DNA of 13,327 nucleotides, from assembly GCA_023245115.1 (NCBI GenBank), contig JAHFKX010000014.1, positions 1 through 13,327 on the forward strand. Direction: 5' to 3'. Source of the DNA: Candidatus Woesearchaeota archaeon. GTDB lineage: Archaea > Nanobdellota > Nanobdellia > UBA10117. The notes beneath the pieces were generated by a model. The model saw nothing but the letters and a program-made list of their open reading frames with translations, was not told the origin of the DNA and did not search any database. Position 1 is the stretch's first letter. Each line of letters opens with the position of its first letter. Both the position numbers and the translations under genes were made by a program. Below, piece after piece: positions 1 through 6,361 of this stretch.

Positions 1-23
1 ATTATTGGGGTAATTGCTTTTTG

Positions 24-70
24 GGATTCCAAGGCAATCCGCCGAGCTTCGCTCGGCGTTATTGCTTTTC
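24..70. other. Tandem hairpins, possible terminator of an upstream gene
   Basis: Two adjacent potential hairpins are visible. GGATT (24-28) can pair with AATCC (36-40). CGCCGAGC (40-47) pairs perfectly with GCTCGGCG (51-58) around a TTC loop, and a T-rich stretch follows (59-69). A similar 16-18 base sequence, ATTGCTTTT then GATTCC, occurs before the strong hairpin (13-30) and after it (61-76). No coding region supports this segment. It could be the 3' end of a transcript entering from the left or a small structured RNA. I cannot decide which. Confidence 0.35.
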
Positions 71-113
71 GATTCCTGCGAAATGTGGCCATGCCAAGGC
101 ATAAGGATAGCTG

Positions 114-121
114 TTTAAATA
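114..121 (+). promoter_or_regulatory. Distal TATA box upstream of the MopE-like gene
   Basis: TTTAAATA is preceded at 91-102 by the inverted repeat ATGCC-AA-GGCAT. Transcription would start near 140-145, giving a leader of about 65 bases for the gene at 209. No convincing start codon lies at the leaderless distance, so this is either a second promoter of that gene or the promoter of a short noncoding RNA. Confidence 0.35.
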
Positions 122-178
122 CTTTCTCATATTCTGCGCGTTAATTACGTGTACGGCGCGTACTGGCAACACATAAGT

Positions 179-187
179 TTTTAAATA
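179..187 (+). promoter_or_regulatory. TATA box of the MopE-like gene, leaderless
   Basis: TTTTAAATA is centred about 25 bases before the ATG at 209. That places the predicted transcription start on the start codon. No Shine-Dalgarno motif lies between, which fits a leaderless mRNA. Confidence 0.65.
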
Positions 188-208
188 ATAGTAAACAATA
201 ACTATGTA

Positions 209-2500
209 ATGGCCACGCGTAAATTAGTCATAGTTAGTTTGTTAGTGGCGCTAGCCCTTTTTACTTCAAGTATTGGTTTCGCGCAGATTGATAGCTCCTG
301 TGTAACAAAATTATGCAGCTCGCTGAGTCCAGCAGATTGCAATCCAAATTCAGCACCTGGTTGTGAAGCGTCAGTTTTAGGATGCGCTGGTACGCCAACA
401 GCAGACTGTGCTAGCCGATCAGCAGCGGATTGCGAAGGAGTGGCGGCCTGTATTCTTTCAACAAATGCCTGCACAAATGTTGATAATGATAAAGATGGAT
501 ATAAAGGGGAGTCAGCGCAAGGCGCGGCTTGCCCATATCAAATTGACTGCAACGATAATAATGCGAATATAAATCCCGCCACAAATGAGGTTTGTGATGG
601 CGTAGATAATAACTGTAATGGCCAGATAGATGAAGGCCTGCCGACGCAAACGTATTATCGCGATAGGGATGGCGATGGCTTCGGCGATTCGGCAAGTTCG
701 GTTGTTCAATGTGGCCCCATAAATGGCTATGTAGAAAAATCTGGCGACTGCAACGATAATAATGCGAATATAAATCCAAACGCAGCAGAAGTCTGCGACA
801 ATGCTGATAATAATTGCGATAGTTTTGTAGATAATGCGCAGGGCGTAAATAAAGATGGAACGCTCGAAGTAGACGCGCCAAAAGGTGCTCCGCCATCAGG
901 TTCTGCCTGTGGTGAAGGCGCTTGCGTTGGCACAACAACATACTTTTGTACGAATGGTCAAGTTAATGACCCTGCACTGGAATGTTCTTCTAAAGGTAAG
1001 GATGTGGGTGTTTGTGCTATTTGCGACAAAGATGGAAAAGCAGCATTTGACGTGCAGCCCACGGATTGCGCACCAGTTGCCTGCCAAAATACGGATAGCT
1101 GTAAACTCACAAATGGCGTGGCGTCGTATGTTAATTATACTGATTCAGCACCGAATGTCTGCCAAAGCATTGGAAAATGCTCAACAGATGCGCCAACTTT
1201 CAATCTCACTGCGGCATGCTCTTTTATTAGTAACATCGTGACAACCGATAACGACCACGATGGCTGGACTGCATTATGTGGCGACTGCAATGACTCAAAC
1301 TCAGCAACGCACGTTAATGCAACAGAAATTTGTGACAAACAGGATAATAACTGCAACGGCCCGATTGACGAAACGTTTGATACGGATAAGGACGGTTTTT
1401 TCAATGCGACTTGTACTGGCGTTTATCCCGCCAGCCAAATAGATACTAACGATAACAATGCGAACACGCATCCGGGCGGCGTTGAAATATGTGATGGCGT
1501 AGACAACGACGGTGACGGCGTAATAGATAATGTAAATAACATAACAAATGTTACAATTACGAAGTGTGCCTGCTCGGGAAAATCAGTATCAGAAATTTCA
1601 AGCATAAAAGCTCGGGCAGAGATAAACAACGGAATAGATGATAACTGCGATGGCAAGTTAGCCACCGATGAGGCAGATTTTGACGACGATAGCTATGCAA
1701 ATTATCAGGGAGACTGCAACGATAACGATGCAGATGTTAATCCCGGTGCGCTAGAGGTTTGCATTGGCAGCAAGGATGATAACTGCAATGGCCAGATTGA
1801 TGAGGGCTGCGATACTTCTGGTAAGAATGATTCACTCATAAAAACAACGCTCGGCGCACAAAACCAGTCATCAAGCGACTTTGATGTTCCAATAATACGC
1901 CAGCAAACTGGGACGTCAGTTAAGTCGTATGCTAATGCAACAGGTGGCTTTGGCTCAACTGCCAGCCTGCGAGGCGCAGGTATAGGCACGGTTTCAGTTG
2001 AAGAAAACAAGTCGAGTAGTAAGGGTATTGTCGCCATAATTTTGGCAATAATTGGCGCAGCGGGTGGCGGCTTCTATTTCATGCGCATGCGTGCGAAGGC
2101 TTCGCTGGATTTAGAGGCAGAAGGTTTCGGCGTTGCAGAGCCACAGCAGGCAGGCAAGCAGGATGTAAAAGATTTTGTGAGCTCATCAGCCTCGCAGGGT
2201 TATTCGGCGACAGATATCAAAAACACTCTCACCGAAAAAGGCTGGGACAAAGAAGATGTAGATAAGGCAGTTGATGAAACTGCGGATGATTTAGAATCTC
2301 TTAGCAAAATATCCGAGAAGCGTGGACTTTCGAAAGGGAATGAAGGCGCACTCAAAGGCTATATCGCGGACACAAAGGCGCGTGGCTTCAGCGATGAACA
2401 AATTAAAGCAGCATTGGTGTCAGAAGGCTGGGATACGGATACTGTTGAGACTTATTTTGCAAAGCCGAAGGTATCAAAGCCTAAGAGAAAGAAAGCATAG
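209..2500 (+). CDS. Secreted, membrane-anchored MopE-like metal-binding repeat protein
   Basis: A 763-residue surface protein. Residues 1-25 look like a signal peptide: a basic start, a hydrophobic core and an end at GFAQ. Residues 31-88 are cysteine-rich with repeated ADC motifs. About five repeats of the putative metal-binding type seen in MopE follow (near 92-143, 151-209, 347-389, 391-441 and 491-534). Each has an Asp-rich DxDxDG loop, then DCNDNN..INP, EVCD and DNNCNGxID. The fourth repeat has lost cysteines (IDTNDNN, DNDGDGVID). A membrane helix spans about 606-624. The cytoplasmic tail carries two related helical repeats (652-690 and 714-752) of the form Q/RGY/FS..I...L..(K/E)GWD...V, resembling UBA-like repeats of archaeal membrane proteins, and ends in a basic KPKRKKA. 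Sequons are frequent. The domain family suggests calcium or copper binding at the cell surface; the actual metal and role are inference. Confidence 0.82.
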   Translation: MATRKLVIVSLLVALALFTSSIGFAQIDSSCVTKLCSSLSPADCNPNSAPGCEASVLGCAGTPTADCASRSAADCEGVAACILSTNACTNVDNDKDGYKGESAQGAACPYQIDCNDNNANINPATNEVCDGVDNNCNGQIDEGLPTQTYYRDRDGDGFGDSASSVVQCGPINGYVEKSGDCNDNNANINPNAAEVCDNADNNCDSFVDNAQGVNKDGTLEVDAPKGAPPSGSACGEGACVGTTTYFCTNGQVNDPALECSSKGKDVGVCAICDKDGKAAFDVQPTDCAPVACQNTDSCKLTNGVASYVNYTDSAPNVCQSIGKCSTDAPTFNLTAACSFISNIVTTDNDHDGWTALCGDCNDSNSATHVNATEICDKQDNNCNGPIDETFDTDKDGFFNATCTGVYPASQIDTNDNNANTHPGGVEICDGVDNDGDGVIDNVNNITNVTITKCACSGKSVSEISSIKARAEINNGIDDNCDGKLATDEADFDDDSYANYQGDCNDNDADVNPGALEVCIGSKDDNCNGQIDEGCDTSGKNDSLIKTTLGAQNQSSSDFDVPIIRQQTGTSVKSYANATGGFGSTASLRGAGIGTVSVEENKSSSKGIVAIILAIIGAAGGGFYFMRMRAKASLDLEAEGFGVAEPQQAGKQDVKDFVSSSASQGYSATDIKNTLTEKGWDKEDVDKAVDETADDLESLSKISEKRGLSKGNEGALKGYIADTKARGFSDEQIKAALVSEGWDTDTVETYFAKPKVSKPKRKKA
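545..777 (+). repeat. Exact 32-base in-frame repeat within the MopE-like gene
   Basis: Positions 545-576 and 746-777 are identical over 32 bases. They encode the DCNDNNANINP core of the first and second metal-binding repeats. The offset is 201 bases, exactly 67 codons, so the frame is kept. Other copies of the motif, for example near 1450 and 1710, differ at many third positions. The identity therefore points to recent duplication or gene conversion between these two repeats. Confidence 0.85.
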
Positions 2501-2509
2501 TTCTAAAAG

Positions 2510-2518
2510 CTTAAAAAT
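2510..2518 (+). promoter_or_regulatory. TATA box of the dph2-like gene, leaderless
   Basis: CTTAAAAAT follows an A-rich stretch (TTCTAAAAG) and is centred about 26 bases before the ATG at 2541. It begins just after the stop codon of the preceding gene and has no Shine-Dalgarno motif. It supports 2541 as a true start rather than a frame extending back into the upstream gene. Confidence 0.6.
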
Positions 2519-2540
2519 CGAAGCGCATAGCACACATATT

Positions 2541-3224
2541 ATGAAAGTTATGTTCGTAGAGGCAAGGGTAAATCTGGATATCATTCCAGCCCTCAGAGCG
2601 AATCTCGTAGCACTGCAGGCATTCAGAACGCTTAGTTTAGTTACGGCAGTCCAGTTCGTTGAACAGCTCCAAAAAGTCCAGGAATTTCTCAAACAGAACA
2701 AAATCAAAAGTTTTATCGGTAAGCCAAGCCTGCACGCGGTTAAGCCCGGCCAGCTCCTCGGATGCGACTCAACCGCGGCAATTTCTGTGCAGGAAAAAGT
2801 AGATGCAATTTTATACATTGGCACCGGTGAGTTCCACCCCGGGCCTATTGAGGTCGAAGCAAGCAAGCCAGTTCTGAAACTTAATCCATTCACAAAAAAA
2901 ATTACAGAAGTCACGCAGGAAGAAATACGCAGGCAAAAACTAAAACAACTGGCGCGTATTGAGAATTTTAAGAAGGCAAAAAAAGTAGGTATTCTGATAA
3001 CAACAAAGCTAGGCCAAAGCGAGATGCAGGGGCCAGTTGAAAAATTAAAAGAAACGCTTGAAAAACAAGGCAAGGAAGTTTTCCTGTTTCTCGGCGACAC
3101 ATTGAATTACAAAGACCTTGAGAATTTCCCAGACATTGAGGGCTGGGTAAACACGGCCTGCCCGCGCATCACGGATGATCAGGAATTAATCAGGAAGCCG
3201 GTTGTGAATGTAAATGAAATTTAA
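2541..3224 (+). CDS. dph2: Dph2-like diphthamide synthesis protein lacking domain 1
   Basis: This 227-residue protein matches the second and third domains of archaeal Dph2. That radical enzyme transfers a 3-amino-3-carboxypropyl group from SAM to a histidine of elongation factor 2, the first step of diphthamide synthesis. Recognisable segments are FVEARVNLD near the start, VTAVQFVEQL, GQLLGCDSTAA (Cys75), LYIGTGEFHPGPI, KPVLKLNPFTK and VNTACPRITDD (Cys207). The two cysteines correspond to the second and third ligands of the family's 4Fe-4S cluster. They are the only cysteines in the protein. The usual first domain of about 100 residues, with the first ligand in a YGAC-type motif, is absent, and the C-terminal tail is short. 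The leaderless promoter and the upstream gene leave no room for domain 1. It may be supplied by a separate protein, or the enzyme may be altered. Confidence 0.85.
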   Translation: MKVMFVEARVNLDIIPALRANLVALQAFRTLSLVTAVQFVEQLQKVQEFLKQNKIKSFIGKPSLHAVKPGQLLGCDSTAAISVQEKVDAILYIGTGEFHPGPIEVEASKPVLKLNPFTKKITEVTQEEIRRQKLKQLARIENFKKAKKVGILITTKLGQSEMQGPVEKLKETLEKQGKEVFLFLGDTLNYKDLENFPDIEGWVNTACPRITDDQELIRKPVVNVNEI

Positions 3225-3248
3225 TTATGAGAGTAACACACGAAAAGC

Positions 3249-3257
3249 TTTTAAATA
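3249..3257 (+). promoter_or_regulatory. TATA box of the unknown gene at 3278, leaderless
   Basis: TTTTAAATA follows the A-rich BRE-like sequence CGAAAAGC. Its centre lies 25 bases before the ATG at 3278 and there is no ribosome-binding site, which fits a leaderless mRNA. Confidence 0.7.
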
Positions 3258-3277
3258 CTCCATATGGCTATTTTTGA

Positions 3278-3715
3278 ATGGAACTACCAGCGGTTAACAT
3301 ATTTTACGGCATAGTTGTAGAAGACGTAAAGTTTGATGCAGAGAGACAGAGATGTGTTTTGCCAGATGGAAGAATACTTGACATAGATCCAGATGCAGAT
3401 GCAACCGGCCTCATGCGCAGCAGGCAATACCAGGAACCTTCGCCTGGTTTTAGGCAGGCTAATTTAGAAGAAATTTGTTTTGATGGCATATGTGATTCAC
3501 AAGGAGATGTGCTACCTGAAGTAGTGGTCGGATTTTATTTGGGCAGAAGCGATTCTAGGGAAGTGCGTAAAGGGGAATTTGTACACATAGAAGAGCAGGC
3601 AGTTTCAGCTGCCGTAGCAAAGCGTCAAGAATTGATTAACCAACTGCGCGTGCTAGGGTTTAAATTCGATGATAGCGATGTTGGTCTTTATATGTTTGCA
3701 CAGGCCGACGTATAG
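3278..3715 (+). CDS. Unknown 145-residue soluble protein
   Basis: I do not recognise this family. The protein is acidic, with no membrane helix or signal peptide. The N-terminal half has short beta-like hydrophobic stretches (VNIFYGIVVEDVKF, CVLPDGRILDID). The middle holds a CFDGICDSQGD segment with two cysteines. The C-terminal part (about 105-130) looks helical (AVSAAVAKRQELINQLRVLGF). Start choice rests on a strong BRE/TATA pair at leaderless distance. It stands alone between dph2 and rpo11 with its own promoter and a T-rich tract after it. Confidence 0.75.
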   Translation: MELPAVNIFYGIVVEDVKFDAERQRCVLPDGRILDIDPDADATGLMRSRQYQEPSPGFRQANLEEICFDGICDSQGDVLPEVVVGFYLGRSDSREVRKGEFVHIEEQAVSAAVAKRQELINQLRVLGFKFDDSDVGLYMFAQADV

Positions 3716-3753
3716 ATTGTGGAAATGCCTGCTCTGAATAACGCGGTTAGGTA

Positions 3754-3764
3754 TTTTTGTTTTT
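3754..3764 (+). terminator. T-rich terminator after the unknown gene
   Basis: TTTTTGTTTTT lies about 40 bases after the stop codon at 3715 and before the rpo11 promoters. Archaeal RNA polymerase commonly terminates in such T-tracts without needing a hairpin. Confidence 0.45.
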
Positions 3765-3790
3765 AAAATTCTAAAAGAAGGCCAAGTTAG

Positions 3791-3799
3791 CTTTATAAC
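3791..3799 (+). promoter_or_regulatory. Distal rpo11 TATA box (P1)
   Basis: CTTTATAAC is centred about 25 bases before an in-frame TTG at 3820 that opens a 110-residue reading frame through rpo11. Transcription from here would read through the inverted repeat at 3826-3852. It would give either an N-terminally extended Rpo11 or a leadered mRNA. Confidence 0.4.
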
Positions 3800-3825
3800 A
3801 CAAATTTCGCTGCACTCATTTGCGA

Positions 3826-3852
3826 ATAAGTGTTGCTATGAGAAACACTTAT
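3826..3852. promoter_or_regulatory. Inverted repeat overlapping the proximal rpo11 TATA box
   Basis: ATAAGTGTT (3826-3834) is the exact reverse complement of AACACTTAT (3844-3852), with a nine-base spacer. The right arm runs into TTATAAAT (3849-3856), the proximal TATA element. As DNA it could be an operator for a dimeric regulator that blocks TBP/TFB. In a transcript from P1 it would form a hairpin. Confidence 0.5.
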
Positions 3853-3856
3853 AAAT
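3849..3856 (+). promoter_or_regulatory. Proximal rpo11 TATA box (P2), leaderless
   Basis: TTATAAAT is centred about 25 bases before the ATG at 3877 and is preceded by the purine-rich GAGAAAC. This spacing decides the canonical Rpo11 start. Confidence 0.65.
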
Positions 3857-3876
3857 CCAAAAATCTGGGCAGAAGC

Positions 3877-4152
3877 ATGGAATTCACAATTCTGGAAGAA
3901 AGCAAGAACACAGTGAAAGTTGAGGCTTCCGAGCGTGATGAGGGTTTTTTGAACTTGATAAAAAGGCATTTATGGAGCAACAGCGGCGTGGAGATTGCAA
4001 GCTTTCGCATCATTCATCCCGAAGTCTCAAAGCCGGTTTTTGTCGTGAAGGCAAAAGCTGGCAAAGACCCAAAGAAGCTTTGGAATACGGCGTTAGAATC
4101 CATTTCTGAAGAAGCAGATAGTTTTGAAAAAGAAGTTAAAAAATTAAATTAA
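3877..4152 (+). CDS. rpo11: DNA-directed RNA polymerase subunit Rpo11 (RpoL)
   Basis: A 91-residue homologue of archaeal Rpo11, counterpart of eukaryotic Rpb11. It pairs with Rpo3 to form the platform on which RNA polymerase assembles. Family features are visible in order: the opening MEFTILEES, the ERDEGFLNLIKRHLW helix (the family's DHTLxNLLR region), SGVEIASFRIIHPEVSKPVFVVKAK (the conserved Y/FRxxHPLxxxP strand pair), and a C-terminal helix with the end KEVKKLN. Length is normal for the family. An upstream in-frame TTG at 3820 would add 19 residues (MRISVAMRNTYKSKNLGRS) not typical of Rpo11, so the ATG behind the proximal TATA box is preferred. Its stop codon overlaps that of the convergent Yip1-like gene by four bases. 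Confidence 0.88.
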   Translation: MEFTILEESKNTVKVEASERDEGFLNLIKRHLWSNSGVEIASFRIIHPEVSKPVFVVKAKAGKDPKKLWNTALESISEEADSFEKEVKKLN

Positions 4153-4721
4153 TATGAATAGCCGTGGGCAACTGAGCCTATGCTACTCATGTAAGCTACA
4201 ACTGCCAGCCCAACGATAATCAATATTAAAATTGTTGGTATGATTATTGCGATCAGAACTGTCCCGATTGCTTGGCCCGTAGTTAACTTGTGCACTTTTG
4301 TCAGGCCGATGCCCAGCAAGACTATGCTCCAAATAGCAGTAAACAGATTCACAACTGGAATCCAGCCAAGTAGGTATGTTGGTGTGTTAGCATAGAATTG
4401 TATTGCAATTGTTTTGTCAATGCCTCTTGCGCCGAATAAGTATGCCCACAGATGCACCCACAGGCTTCCGACTAATGTTCCAACAAAGCCGCCGAGCCAC
4501 ACAACCAACAGCATCACGACAAATACAACGCTGCCTCCTAAAGGCATCATTGCAGTGTTTAATGTTGTTGCGACTAATGAAGCCAGTAGACCATATATGA
4601 ACAGCCCAACCAGCCCGTAAACCATTGCATCCGAAAGCGGCGCACGTTTCACGTGCTCAAACTGCTTGCCCGGGTGCGTAATAAAACCTGTTGCATTTTT
4701 AATAAAATCTTCTACGGCCAT
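4149..4721 (-). CDS. Yip1-domain-like integral membrane protein
   Basis: A 190-residue polytopic membrane protein. A short soluble N-terminus carries FIKNATGFITHPGKQFEHV, which resembles the start of Yip1-domain proteins. About five hydrophobic spans follow, near 31-53, 62-83, 84-97, 113-140 and 150-178. The NTPTYLLGWIP segment after the third span also fits the family. Archaeal members have no established function; the eukaryotic ones act in membrane traffic. The start is set by GAGGT seven bases before this ATG. The in-frame ATG at 4739 lies too close to the TATA box to be inside the mRNA. The gene diverges from the DUF99 gene and ends convergently in rpo11. Confidence 0.7.
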   Translation of the reverse strand: MAVEDFIKNATGFITHPGKQFEHVKRAPLSDAMVYGLVGLFIYGLLASLVATTLNTAMMPLGGSVVFVVMLLVVWLGGFVGTLVGSLWVHLWAYLFGARGIDKTIAIQFYANTPTYLLGWIPVVNLFTAIWSIVLLGIGLTKVHKLTTGQAIGTVLIAIIIPTILILIIVGLAVVAYMSSIGSVAHGYSY

Positions 4722-4750
4722 TTCATTTACCTCACACATAATGTACGATA

Positions 4751-4764
4751 GGCATATAAAAGCC
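4751..4764. promoter_or_regulatory. Single TATA element serving two divergent genes
   Basis: GGCATATAAAAGCC reads as TATATAAAAG on plus and CTTTTATATG on minus, flanked by GGC/GCC. Its centre is 26 bases from the DUF99 ATG at 4784 (leaderless). It is 36 bases from the Yip1-like ATG at 4721, where a leader of about 11 bases would contain GAGGT. No other TATA-like sequence lies in the 62-base gap. Confidence 0.6.
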
Positions 4765-4783
4765 TTTGCCAACATACTCACAA

Positions 4784-5380
4784 ATGGTTAAGAAACAAAT
4801 ACGCATACTCGGCATTGATGATGCGCCGTTCAGTCGCTTCGAAGATGAGACTGTTCTGATTGTGGGCGCGGTTTTTCGCGGCGCGGATTATATAGATGCT
4901 GTTCTTTCAACACGTGCAGAAGTTGATGGAATAGATGCAACACAAAAGCTGGCAAACATGATTAATGAGTCGCGGACAAAAGACCAACTGCGTTGTATTA
5001 TGTTAGACGGTATCACAATTGGCGGTTTTAATGTCGTAAACATAAACGCGCTCTGCAAAACTACGGGCTTGCCAGTCTTAGTGTTCATAAAAGACCTGCC
5101 CGATTTCAAGGCAATTAAAAATGCATTAAAGAATTTAGAGGATGGCGATGATAGAATGAAAATAATTGAAGCCGCGGGAAAAATTTACGAGTGCGAAATA
5201 AAAAACAAAGATGTTGGAATAACCGGAAAGGTTTATTTTCAGGTCGCTGGCACAGATGCTGAAACTGCCCGCAAGATTTTGAAGCTCACCTGCCAGCACG
5301 GCTTTGTGCCAGAACCGCTGAGAATTGCGCACATTATCGCGCAGGGAATTAAGTTCGGGGAGTCAAAGGGGCGCGCTTAA
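4784..5380 (+). CDS. DUF99 (UPF0215) family protein, endonuclease V homologue
   Basis: A 198-residue member of the archaeal DUF99/UPF0215 family (COG1628), described as distant homologues of endonuclease V with an RNase H-like fold. Hallmarks are RILGIDDAPF at residues 6-15 (the GIDD acidic pair aligns with the first catalytic aspartate of endonuclease V), MLDGITIGGFNVVNINAL near the middle, LPVLVFIKDLPD, and a C-terminal PEPLRIAHIIAQGI helix. Full length for the family. A role in repair of deaminated or uracil-containing DNA is suggested by homology only. It has a leaderless promoter shared with the Yip1-like gene. Its TAA overlaps the convergent protease stop. Confidence 0.85.
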   Translation: MVKKQIRILGIDDAPFSRFEDETVLIVGAVFRGADYIDAVLSTRAEVDGIDATQKLANMINESRTKDQLRCIMLDGITIGGFNVVNINALCKTTGLPVLVFIKDLPDFKAIKNALKNLEDGDDRMKIIEAAGKIYECEIKNKDVGITGKVYFQVAGTDAETARKILKLTCQHGFVPEPLRIAHIIAQGIKFGESKGRA

Positions 5381-6309
5381 ACAATTTTTTGGCTGGCAGC
5401 ATATTTCGCAGCTTCAGTTATATACTTCAAAGCTCGGCCATAATCAAAAACCCCGCGGCCGCTGGTGACACTTATGACTGGGTTGCTAGCCTTTGCTTCG
5501 TAGGCTTTTACAAAAGAATACGGAGATAATTTCATTAACTCTTCGATCGTGTAGCCGTGCTCAACAAGAAATGCAGTAATAAATGTGCCAATGTAGTAAG
5601 TAAATGGCTCTAACTTGCTTAAGTATACTCGCATGTCTTTGCGAAATTCGGCTATGTTGCCGCGCTTGAATTGTTTTGGCACGGATACTAATTTTTCTTC
5701 TATTCGTTCGGCAATCCTGAGGGCCGAGCCATAAAAAACCGTAGATTGTTGCCTGCTGCCCACCATTAGCTCTTCTGCGTATTTGGCAATACCTTCTATA
5801 TAAATAGTCCATAGAAAATCTGCGAGGTACATCCGCAGATTTGACAAGCTAGCCGAAACGCTTTTGGAACTGCTTGCCGCGCGCAGCACAGCACGTTGGC
5901 GGGCTATTGCTATATTAAGTTTTGTCACGAACGGCACACTTCTTTTCATAGTTTCGCCAATAAATGCGTGCCATAAATGCGCAAGCTCGTGAAACAATGT
6001 AGTGCGAACCTCATTTATGCCAATAAAATCAGTATTAATGTAAACGTTGTAAGTGCCGCGCAAGAATTCTTTTAGCATAAAATAACCGACATTTCCAGAT
6101 GCAGTGGCTTTGTTTTTAAGTGCCGCGTCAACCAGCGTAACAGAAAATGTTTTTGTCATCGTACCGACATTAAACGACAGAGTAAATGCTTCGCAAGCCG
6201 CGCGGATATTTGGTATCAGCCGTTCGATGGTCTTAATAGGTGTTGCTTTTGTTCTATTAATTATATTAATTTTTATGCCATTTAGTTCAAGCAGCCAGCG
6301 TTGTGCCAT
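5377..6309 (-). CDS. HExxH zinc metallopeptidase-like protein
   Basis: A 310-residue predicted soluble protein. TTLFHELAHLWHAF at 103-116 holds a zinc-protease HExxH (His107, Glu108, His111). IEGIAKYAEEL at 171-181 resembles the EGxAxY helix that provides the third, glutamate ligand in gluzincins, about 60 residues downstream. No signal peptide is visible. The start follows from the minus-strand TATA box at 6331-6339, 26 bases away. Met at 6315 is an alternative. A longer open frame back to 6591 is rejected because it runs antisense through the signal peptidase gene. The specific peptidase family and substrate are unknown. It diverges from signal peptidase and ends by overlapping the DUF99 stop. 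Confidence 0.7.
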   Translation of the reverse strand: MAQRWLLELNGIKINIINRTKATPIKTIERLIPNIRAACEAFTLSFNVGTMTKTFSVTLVDAALKNKATASGNVGYFMLKEFLRGTYNVYINTDFIGINEVRTTLFHELAHLWHAFIGETMKRSVPFVTKLNIAIARQRAVLRAASSSKSVSASLSNLRMYLADFLWTIYIEGIAKYAEELMVGSRQQSTVFYGSALRIAERIEEKLVSVPKQFKRGNIAEFRKDMRVYLSKLEPFTYYIGTFITAFLVEHGYTIEELMKLSPYSFVKAYEAKASNPVISVTSGRGVFDYGRALKYITEAAKYAASQKIV

Positions 6310-6330
6310 ATGCATTTTACATGGCTTGGA

Positions 6331-6339
6331 ATTATAAAT
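6331..6339 (-). promoter_or_regulatory. TATA box of the HExxH protein gene, leaderless
   Basis: On the minus strand the sequence reads ATTTATAAT, centred 26 bases before the ATG at 6309 and 20 before the one at 6315. No Shine-Dalgarno motif precedes either. Confidence 0.6.
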
Positions 6340-6361
6340 GTATCTGGCAAGGCGGAAAATC

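Noticed and set aside
149..184. GTG micro-ORF of 11 codons after the TATA box at 114
   Set aside because: The distance from the TATA box is about 31 bases rather than 24-27, there is no ribosome-binding site, and the peptide has no notable composition.
411..941. Long minus-strand open frame inside the MopE-like gene
   Set aside because: It is antisense to the Asp/Asn/Cys-rich repeats, whose codons give few minus-strand stops. The product is a low-complexity His/Leu/Tyr-rich chain with no domain and no promoter.
2322..2540. N-terminal extension of the Dph2-like frame into the preceding gene
   Set aside because: It overlaps the well-supported C-terminal repeats of the MopE-like protein, looks nothing like Dph2 domain 1, and a TATA box fits the ATG at 2541.
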